Shown here: in pieces, positions 1-4,540 of the stretch
Position numbering within the stretch: position 1 is the stretch's first letter
How the letters are laid out: each line of letters opens with the position of its first letter
Source of the DNA: CAYWTS01 sp964461265
Lineage (GTDB): Bacteria > Bacteroidota > Ignavibacteria > Tepidaquicellales > OLB5
Direction of reading: 5' to 3'
DNA: 5,650 bases
Assembly: GCA_964461265.1 (NCBI GenBank)
Contig: CAYWTS010000076.1
Coordinates: 1 to 5,650, forward strand
Program-made: the position numbers and the translations under genes
Notes under the pieces: model-generated
Seen by the model: the letters and a program-made list of their open reading frames with translations, nothing else
Told to the model about the DNA's origin: nothing
Database searches by the model: none

Positions 1-525
1 CGTCTGCATCTTTCGTGCAGTTTTAACAGGTTTAACAGTAAGTATAATAAGTATTTAACGAGTGGTGAAGAAGGAGGATATGTTTCATATAACGCTTTTG
101 TCGGAGGTATCGGGATAGAAAACAACTTTACGCCAAATCACAGATTTAAAACCTTAATTGGTGCAAGCTTTATCGGAAGCTTAATTTTTGGGGATGCCAA
201 TGTTTATGATACATCAACCCGCAGTTTTTTAGATCTAAAGATTTTACCCGCTTTCAGGCTGGGTATTTCTATGTTTACCGGGCTGGAATATTTAATTAAC
301 AATAACTTAGGATTGAACTTCGGATTCAAAATTACACACGCAAACCTGTGGCTTAAAGATTCCAAGGTATCTGATAATCCGAATGAAGTTTATCTGAATG
401 ATAAAAAAGTTACACCGCGTATACCTTATTCGGGCTGGAGGCAGTTTGCCTGGGGTTCATTTTACGGTGGTGTAAACTTGTATTTTGGAGTGGTGCAGAA
501 AGAATATTTAATAAAGAAAAATTAG
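1..525 (+). CDS. C-terminal part of a probable outer-membrane beta-barrel-like protein (5' partial)
   Basis: The frame is open from base 1 to a TAG at 523-525, giving 174 visible residues, so the true start lies left of the window; the internal ATG at 271 is not needed as a start. The visible sequence has many short stretches of alternating polar and hydrophobic residues rich in Gly and aromatics (for example LGLNFGFKITHANLWL and YGGVNLYFGVV near the end), with turn-like Asn/Asp/Gly segments between them. This is the look of outer-membrane or porin-like beta strands common in Bacteroidota. No catalytic motif or long hydrophobic helix is seen. The last strand-like segment is followed by a short charged tail (QKEYLIKKN), so it does not end in the classic terminal aromatic. 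The family is not recognised; the barrel call is inferred from composition and periodicity. It is transcribed toward the TPR gene and ends just before a hairpin. Confidence 0.5.
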   Translation, partial: RLHLSCSFNRFNSKYNKYLTSGEEGGYVSYNAFVGGIGIENNFTPNHRFKTLIGASFIGSLIFGDANVYDTSTRSFLDLKILPAFRLGISMFTGLEYLINNNLGLNFGFKITHANLWLKDSKVSDNPNEVYLNDKKVTPRIPYSGWRQFAWGSFYGGVNLYFGVVQKEYLIKKN

Positions 526-540
526 TAAACGCTTATTAAC

Positions 541-577
541 AATCTGCTGTACTTTGTTTGCAGCAGGATTCTGTTTT
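541..577 (+). terminator. Probable intrinsic terminator after the barrel-like gene
   Basis: Sixteen bases after the TAG, the arms TGCTGT (545-550) and GCAGCA (560-565) pair, including one G-T wobble, around a 9-base T-rich loop. The stem continues outward as AATC/GATT past one bulged G, and the 3' side is followed by CTGTTTTT. A GC-containing stem followed by a T tract downstream of a stop codon fits a Rho-independent terminator for the plus-strand gene. Confidence 0.6.
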
Positions 578-630
578 TCAAATTTATGAATTGCTTTACT
601 ATTCTGTTTCTGTGTATTTCTTACGTCAGT

Positions 631-654
631 AAAAAATGTTTAACAGAGCATTTT
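631..654 (-). terminator. Weak possible terminator after the TPR gene
   Basis: Read on the minus strand, AAAATG and CATTTT form a 6-bp stem around a 10-base loop, and the 3' arm runs into TTTTTT (complement of 636-631). It starts a few bases beyond the TPR stop codon at 659-661, the right place for a terminator. The stem is short and AT-rich, so this is tentative. Confidence 0.25.
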
Positions 655-658
655 AATT

Positions 659-2548
659 TTACAATTCCTCGAACATCTTTTCAAAATTAGACTTTTCCTC
701 GTCACTGTAAATCCATCCCATATATTCAAGCTCATATATTCCATGTATGCCATTTACAAGTTTTTTCTGCAGTTCTTTAGCCTTCTGAAGGTTTGTTCTA
801 GCTTCTTCATTCCTGCCGGTAAGCCAGTAAACCAATGCAAGTTTTAAGTATGCATCCCAGTAGTTTTCATTTAATTCAGAAGCTTTGTTATAATAAATAA
901 TTGCGTTTTCATATTGTTTCATGCAGAGGTATATATCAGCCAGGCAGCAGTACGCCGGTGAATTATCGAATGATATTTCCATCGCTTTATTGGCGTCTTT
1001 TAAAGCATCATCGCATTTCGATAAAAATTTTAAGGATATCGCCCTGGCAATCAGGGCTTCGGTATAATTATTGTTTAAAGTTAAAGACTCGGTAAAATCG
1101 ATTATTGCTTTTCCATGCTCTTTCAATCTCTGGTACAAAGTTCCCCGTTTATAGTAGGGTTCAGCACTGCCCGTGTCAAGTTCTATTGCTTTAGAGTAAT
1201 TCTTTTCAGCTTCTGGATAATTTAATAGTCTAACGTTCAGTTCACCAATTGAATAATAAACGTTGCTGAATGTAGGATTTAACTTTAATACTGTATTAAA
1301 ATCTGCTGCTGCATTATCATAATTATTCAGGTTCAAATAGCAGTTGCCTCTGTAAAAATATGCATTCGTATTATCAGGTTTCAATTCGATTGATTTGCTG
1401 AAATCTTCAATAGCATCATTATAAATCCCCATGTCATAGTGAACCATTGCCTGTAAATATATAGCTTTATCGTCTTTGGGTAAAAGCTGGCTGTATGCCT
1501 TAAGGTCTTTTAAGGCATCATCATATTTTTTCAGCTTTAGGAAAAAATTTGCACGCTGCATGTAAGCTTCCGCATAATCCGATTTCACTTTAAAAACATA
1601 CGAGAAGTCGCGTAATGCATTGTCATTGTCTCCCATTTCCGAATAAACCAGCCCTCTGTTTACATATGCTTCAAGAAAATCGGGTTTTATTTGAATTATT
1701 TTTGTAAAATCATTAATTGCTTCCGTATATTTTTTTAAGCTTGTATTAGTAAGACCCCTGTAATTATAAACTTCGATGAAATCGGGTTTAAGCTCCAAAG
1801 CCTTCTGAAAGTCGTAAAAAGCATTAATAATATCGTTTTTTTCGAAATATATTATTCCCCTTCTGAAATATGCCTCGGGGTAGGCTGGATTCTGCTCTAT
1901 TACCTTATTAAAATCCGAAAGTGATTTATCTGTCCTTTTACTTTCATGATATGCTATTCCGCGATAGTAAATAGCATCTGTAAAATCCGGTTTTTTATCT
2001 AAAGCTTTTGAAAAATATTTTATTGCCTCGGTGTAATTTTCTTGTTCAAGCTGTATAAGACCCAGATAATTATAGGCATAATAATTATCAGGGTCCAGCA
2101 CAAGTGAATGGTTATACTTACTGATAGCATTATCCCATTCTTCTAAAATGCGGTAAACATTTCCAAGGCTGTTAAAAAGCAGTGGATCGGACGCATTCAG
2201 GTTAATAGCTTTATTAAAGTCTTCTATTGCCGATTCATAGTTTTTAAGCTTAATAAAACACTCGCCCCGTAACTGGAAATACTGGTATTTTTTACTGTCA
2301 AGTTCAATGGCTTTATTAAAGTCAGCGATTGCACTTTTGAAATTACCGATAAAATAAAAACATTTACCGCGTAATGCATAAACTTCTGAAGAAGGATTAT
2401 TATATAATTCTAATGAACAATAATCTATGGCAATTGTATAATTTCCATTCTCGTATTCGGTTTTTGCCTGTGAAAGGAAGTCCTGTGCAAATGTTAAATT
2501 CCGTGTTACAGATAAAATAACAACAGTCAGCAGAATTTTTTTGTGCAT
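659..2548 (-). CDS. Secreted tetratricopeptide-repeat (TPR) protein, 17 repeats
   Basis: The protein has 629 residues from the ATG at 2548. The frame also permits a GTG at 2578, but starting at 2548 places a classic signal peptide at the very N-terminus: HKK, a hydrophobic stretch, then LTFAQ with probable cleavage after residue 21. No lipobox Cys is present, so it should be periplasmic or exported and soluble. A partial repeat (about 26-54) is followed by 16 full 34-residue TPR units without any insertion from residue 55 to 598, most showing xAYxxRGxxY in helix A and NAIxDFxKAIELxP in helix B. A 31-residue tail follows. TPR solenoids bind proteins or peptides; no enzymatic domain is seen, so the partner is unknown. 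It converges with the barrel-like gene and is probably a host gene next to the phage-like block. There is no clear Shine-Dalgarno sequence, as is usual in Bacteroidota. Confidence 0.93.
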   Translation of the reverse strand: MHKKILLTVVILSVTRNLTFAQDFLSQAKTEYENGNYTIAIDYCSLELYNNPSSEVYALRGKCFYFIGNFKSAIADFNKAIELDSKKYQYFQLRGECFIKLKNYESAIEDFNKAINLNASDPLLFNSLGNVYRILEEWDNAISKYNHSLVLDPDNYYAYNYLGLIQLEQENYTEAIKYFSKALDKKPDFTDAIYYRGIAYHESKRTDKSLSDFNKVIEQNPAYPEAYFRRGIIYFEKNDIINAFYDFQKALELKPDFIEVYNYRGLTNTSLKKYTEAINDFTKIIQIKPDFLEAYVNRGLVYSEMGDNDNALRDFSYVFKVKSDYAEAYMQRANFFLKLKKYDDALKDLKAYSQLLPKDDKAIYLQAMVHYDMGIYNDAIEDFSKSIELKPDNTNAYFYRGNCYLNLNNYDNAAADFNTVLKLNPTFSNVYYSIGELNVRLLNYPEAEKNYSKAIELDTGSAEPYYKRGTLYQRLKEHGKAIIDFTESLTLNNNYTEALIARAISLKFLSKCDDALKDANKAMEISFDNSPAYCCLADIYLCMKQYENAIIYYNKASELNENYWDAYLKLALVYWLTGRNEEARTNLQKAKELQKKLVNGIHGIYELEYMGWIYSDEEKSNFEKMFEEL

Positions 2549-2733
2549 ATCCCGTAATTTGCTGTTAATAATGAACACAAAAGTTTATTTATAAAAGAAG
2601 ATAAGTTAATAATCTTTTTAATTATCAAAATTATAATTTAACAAATATTGTATTAAGAAAAGTTTTGTAAAAGTTTTTTGTTTAAATTTTCAAATTGCTG
2701 CCAGAAATTGTAATAGCAAATTTAATCTCTAAT
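2549..2733. promoter_or_regulatory. AT-rich spacer between the TPR gene and the repressor gene; candidate leader and host/phage junction
   Basis: This stretch is very AT-rich and contains no credible gene. It must carry the minus-strand TPR promoter. One match to the Bacteroidota -7 consensus TAnnTTTG reads TAATTTTG on the minus strand (complement of 2626-2633), about 78 bases before the ATG, but no good -33 TTTG lies at the expected distance. Another match (TAAATTTG, complement of 2717-2724) lies further out. The 9-mer AAAAGTTTT occurs twice, at 2658-2666 and 2669-2677, 11 bases apart. If the repressor block is a prophage, its left end probably falls here, but no attachment sequence can be defined from one side only. 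Confidence 0.35.
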
Positions 2734-3423
2734 TTATTTAACCTCTCTTATTATCGTCATCAGTTTATAAATCTTATAGATATCATTTTCATCATGAATT
2801 GTAGGCGGATACTTTGTATTCACAGAATACAGAATAATTTTACCTCCCTTATCGAATTTAATAAGCTTTGCATTGGCTTCGTACTGTTCGGCACCCGATT
2901 TGAATGCAACAATAACTGCACGCATCGGCTTTATGAGTGAAGGCATATCGGCAGCAAGAAGCTTATCACCGGGGTTAATATATGGCTGCATCGAGTCACC
3001 TTTGGCTACAAGTATAAACGGTGAACTGAATTGACTGATATTGGCTATTTCCAGAAATTTAGTGCCAGGTTCCACTGTTTGGGGAATCGGCTGACCGCAT
3101 TCTGCATATCCAAGAATAGGAACTTTACGAAGTTTTTTATCAAGAACTCTTTGTGTATATGTATCAAGCCCTTCACGTGTAAATATGCGTGATTCTTTTA
3201 CACCTGTTGAAGGCTCACCTCTGATAAGCCATTCAAGTGATACTTTGAAAACACCGGCAACTTTATGGAGATGCTCCGCTTTCCATTCGCCAAGGCCGCG
3301 TGTGCTTTTGCTGATACTGCCTTCAGGTATGCCGGTAAGCTTCGATAAGCGGTAATTGGTGATGTTCCTTTCTTTTTTTAAGGAATTGATTCTGCTGGTT
3401 ATCTCTTTATAAAAATCAGCCAT
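2734..3423 (-). CDS. Phage CI-like repressor: Cro/CI HTH plus S24 (LexA-type) self-cleaving peptidase
   Basis: The protein has 229 residues, typical for phage repressors of this class. Residues about 5-68 form a Cro/CI-type helix-turn-helix domain (NYRLSKLTGIPEGSISKSTRG, core 23-42, with SLEWLIRGE closing the domain as in many XRE proteins). A linker leads to an S24 domain (about 98-225). The cleavage site is Cys109-Gly110 in ILGYAECGQPI, the nucleophile is Ser144 in KGDSMQP, and the likely general base is Lys186 in NAKLIK. The 42-residue Ser-to-Lys spacing is close to that of lambda CI. Cys-Gly rather than Ala-Gly is the dipeptide cut in UmuD. By family knowledge, RecA filaments formed on damaged DNA stimulate self-cleavage and induction. 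The start is supported by AGGGG five bases before the ATG. The gene diverges from the small phage genes and probably represses them and itself; the targets are inferred. Confidence 0.93.
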   Translation of the reverse strand: MADFYKEITSRINSLKKERNITNYRLSKLTGIPEGSISKSTRGLGEWKAEHLHKVAGVFKVSLEWLIRGEPSTGVKESRIFTREGLDTYTQRVLDKKLRKVPILGYAECGQPIPQTVEPGTKFLEIANISQFSSPFILVAKGDSMQPYINPGDKLLAADMPSLIKPMRAVIVAFKSGAEQYEANAKLIKFDKGGKIILYSVNTKYPPTIHDENDIYKIYKLMTIIREVK

Positions 3424-3428
3424 AAATA

Positions 3429-3433
3429 CCCCT
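3429..3433 (-). promoter_or_regulatory. Ribosome-binding site of the repressor gene
   Basis: On the minus strand AGGGG lies five bases before the ATG at 3423. It is the clearest Shine-Dalgarno-like sequence in the window; the other genes have weak or no such signal. It fixes the repressor start. Confidence 0.5.
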
Positions 3434-3475
3434 AAACATATGATAATTTGTTAGTAAAAAAAAAATTGTATAATA

Positions 3476-3506
3476 ATATCAAGTAATGATACTGCTTACT
3501 TAATAT
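3476..3506. promoter_or_regulatory. Probable repressor operator 1 (interrupted palindrome)
   Basis: ATATCAAGTAA (3476-3486) and TTACTTAATAT (3496-3506) are inverted repeats matching at 10 of 11 positions around a 9-base spacer. The size and symmetry fit a dimeric HTH repressor site. It lies in the divergent region between the repressor and the rightward genes. Assignment to this particular repressor is inferred from position. Confidence 0.6.
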
Positions 3507-3519
3507 ACTTATGTATATT
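3502..3519. promoter_or_regulatory. Probable operator 2 (perfect palindrome AATATAC-4-GTATATT)
   Basis: AATATAC (3502-3508) and GTATATT (3513-3519) are perfect 7-bp inverted repeats around TTAT. It shares its first five bases with operator 1 and its right arm overlaps the candidate rightward promoter box TATATTTG at 3514-3521. A protein bound here would block that promoter. It may bind the same repressor or a small Cro-like partner. Confidence 0.5.
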
Positions 3520-3521
3520 TG
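3514..3521 (+). promoter_or_regulatory. Candidate rightward promoter -7 box (TATATTTG)
   Basis: This matches the Bacteroidota -7 consensus TAnnTTTG exactly. It would start transcription near 3526, about 45 bases before the ATG at 3571. A clear -33 TTTG is not seen at the usual distance, which would fit a promoter needing an activator or a weak one. The use of Bacteroidota-type signals by this organism is itself inferred. Confidence 0.35.
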
Positions 3522-3541
3522 TTCAGAAAGTTTTCTTTGTA

Positions 3542-3549
3542 CAAATATA
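3542..3549 (-). promoter_or_regulatory. Candidate leftward promoter -7 box (TATATTTG) for the repressor gene
   Basis: The complement of CAAATATA reads TATATTTG on the minus strand, identical to the rightward box and facing it. It would give a repressor mRNA with a leader of roughly 110 bases that crosses both palindromes, so bound repressor could also limit its own synthesis. It overlaps a perfect 10-bp palindrome, TTTGTACAAA (3536-3545). Confidence 0.3.
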
Positions 3550-3570
3550 ATACATAATTTTTTTAAGTAA

Positions 3571-3783
3571 ATGGCAAATTCTAAAAATACAGAAATAAAC
3601 AGATGCAGGAGTGTGATTGCTTTCCAGCCTGTAAATATATGGAAGACTACGTATGATAAAATAAGGAAATCTATTGCATTTATGATATTGCATGACAGGA
3701 AAGAGTCGATAGCCGAATTTGTTGATAAAGCTGTTGATGAAAGATTAAAATCACTAAGATTATCCGAAACAGAACTGAATTAA
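3571..3783 (+). CDS. Small phage protein, 70 residues, ribbon-helix-helix-like C-terminal half
   Basis: This is the first gene of the rightward run, directly beyond the divergent operators, so it holds the position that Cro/Ner-type regulators occupy in other temperate phages. The family is not recognised. After a polar N-terminus comes a strand-like stretch (SVIAFQPVN, 14-22), a helix (about 24-42), and a second helix RKESIAEFVDKAVDERLKSL (43-62) that resembles the second helix of ribbon-helix-helix DNA-binding proteins. The long first helix and the ordinary turn are not textbook for that fold. The TAA at 3781-3783 is followed after 16 bases by the next gene. No Shine-Dalgarno sequence precedes the ATG; the upstream bases are T-rich and then AAGTAA, a copy of the operator half-site. 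A role as a small regulator is an inference. Confidence 0.7.
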   Translation: MANSKNTEINRCRSVIAFQPVNIWKTTYDKIRKSIAFMILHDRKESIAEFVDKAVDERLKSLRLSETELN

Positions 3784-3786
3784 CGG

Positions 3787-3798
3787 GAATTTTAATTC
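3787..3798. repeat. Perfect 12-bp palindrome (GAATTTTAATTC) just before the next start codon
   Basis: GAATT and AATTC flank TT, ending one base before the ATG at 3800. It could be a binding site or a weak RNA hairpin covering the translation start, or chance in AT-rich DNA. Confidence 0.3.
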
Positions 3799-3799
3799 T

Positions 3800-4027
3800 A
3801 TGCCGCATGAAAAAGAAATTCATATCAGCAGTTATGACAGGGATATCGTCACATTTAGTTATAAAGATAAGTGTTATTACCTGTCTGTTAATCCGGATGA
3901 AATAATCGATTCTATCAAATCACAGGATTTTGAAGATGTAGTGTGGGAGAGGGATGTATGTTCGTATCATATTATTGACTATATAATAAAACACTGGGAT
4001 AACAAACAATCGGATGGATATAAATGA
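3800..4027 (+). CDS. Hypothetical acidic small phage protein, 75 residues
   Basis: No family is recognised. The protein is acidic, with about 16 Asp/Glu against 9 Lys/Arg, and rich in aromatics and Ile. The first half reads like beta strands (EIHISSYDRDIVTFSYKDKC, then YYLSVN), the second half like two amphipathic helices (PDEIIDSIKSQDFEDVVWER and SYHIIDYIIKHW). There is no signal peptide or membrane segment, so it should be cytoplasmic. It follows the 70-residue gene by 16 bases and its TGA overlaps the ATG of the next gene (ATGA), which points to one transcript and coupled translation. An acidic small protein in an early phage position could be a decoy or inhibitor of a host protein, but nothing in the sequence shows that. 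Confidence 0.65.
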   Translation: MPHEKEIHISSYDRDIVTFSYKDKCYYLSVNPDEIIDSIKSQDFEDVVWERDVCSYHIIDYIIKHWDNKQSDGYK

Positions 4028-4191
4028 AATTATTACTGGAATATACAAATAAGCTCGATAAAAAAATCAGAATAAAAGTTGAGACAAGCAGATTGGATCA
4101 AACACTGATACTTGAGCGTATCAGAAATGACGGTTTAGTGGAAAAGAAAAAAATCAGTATCTCTAAGAATAATAAATTAGTAATTACTTAA
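4024..4191 (+). CDS. Hypothetical basic small phage protein, 55 residues, overlapping the upstream gene by 4 bases
   Basis: The ATG at 4024 overlaps the previous stop codon (ATGA), and the frame ends with TAA at 4189-4191, two bases before the terminase small-subunit ATG. This tight packing on both sides is the main evidence that it is real. The protein starts MKLLLEYTNKLDKKIRIK and is basic, with about 14 Lys/Arg against 7 Asp/Glu. Strand-like segments at both ends (KIRIKVET and KISISKN...KLVIT) flank a likely helix (LDQTLILERIRNDG). No known family is recognised, and no Cys/His zinc motif or signal peptide is present. The acidic product just upstream could be its partner; this rests only on opposite charge and coupling. 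Confidence 0.6.
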   Translation: MKLLLEYTNKLDKKIRIKVETSRLDQTLILERIRNDGLVEKKKISISKNNKLVIT

Positions 4192-4192
4192 A

Positions 4193-4440
4193 ATGAAAAA
4201 TAATAACAAAACACAAATAAACTGGAAACAAGTTAATTTAATGTTTGAAGATCTTTGCACAGCTGGTGAAGTTGCTTCTGCATTGCACATCACGACCGAT
4301 GAGCTGAATAAAGCCATATTAAAAAAATTTAAAATCGATACAGATACATATGCAAAGCAAAAGCAGGCAGAAACACTTCACAAAATGCGTTTATCACAGC
4401 AGAAGCTTTCCGAAACTAATGCAACAATGTCAATCTGGCT
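4193..4440 (+). CDS. terS: Phage terminase small subunit (3' partial, cut by the N gap)
   Basis: Small terminase subunits bind the packaging site on phage DNA and present it to the large subunit. Eighty-three residues are visible from the ATG at 4193 to the gap; the last codon, CTN, is Leu whatever its third base. The recognisable pattern is INWKQVNLMFEDLCTAGEVA (9-28), a helix-turn-helix with ALHITTDELNKAIL (30-43), a Lys/Gln-rich helix, then NATMSIWL (76-83). The same layout (I-D/N-W near the start, a short HTH, GNATMAIWLGKQ later) is common in small terminase subunits of tailed phages. The immediate large-subunit neighbour supports it. These proteins are usually about 120-180 residues long, so perhaps 40-90 residues are missing. 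No Shine-Dalgarno sequence is seen, and the gene begins right behind the 55-residue gene, which suggests translational coupling. Confidence 0.85.
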
Positions 4441-4540
4441 NNNNNNNNNNNNNNNNNNNNNNNNNNNNNNNNNNNNNNNNNNNNNNNNNNNNNNNNNNNN
4501 NNNNNNNNNNNNNNNNNNNNNNNNNNNNNNNNNNNNNNNN
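4441..4540. other. Assembly gap: exactly 100 N, true length unknown
   Basis: A run of exactly 100 N is the usual placeholder for a gap of unknown size joined by read pairs. It removes the end of the small terminase gene and the beginning of the large terminase gene. Reading frames across it have no meaning. Confidence 0.97.

Noticed and set aside
901..1095. Plus-strand open frame inside the TPR gene
   Set aside because: It lies antisense to a strongly supported repeat protein and its translation resembles nothing.
755..2386. CRISPR-like or satellite DNA repeat
   Set aside because: The periodicity is at protein level (34 residues, 102 bases) with diverged codons; there are no conserved DNA repeats with unique spacers.
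2549..2578. GTG at 2578 as the start of the TPR protein, adding 10 residues
   Set aside because: It would put ten polar residues ahead of a well-formed signal peptide that begins exactly at the ATG at 2548; there is no ribosome-binding site before the GTG.
2641..2680. A Mu-like left end starting TGTATTAAG at 2649
   Set aside because: A TG start and AT-rich sequence are too weak, no transposase is visible, and the opposite end is not in the window.
2695..2940. Plus-strand open frame over the end of the repressor gene
   Set aside because: It is antisense to the conserved S24 domain; composition is hydrophobic and Cys/Asn-rich as expected of a shadow frame.
3456..3465. Run of ten A as a phase-variation tract
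   Set aside because: It lies upstream of the repressor ATG, not inside a gene, and such runs are expected in AT-rich intergenic DNA; an effect on promoter spacing cannot be shown.
3571..4191. A toxin-antitoxin module in the small-gene cluster
   Set aside because: The coupling and small size fit, but no toxin motif (RelE, PIN, HicA, Fic or similar) is visible in any of the three proteins.
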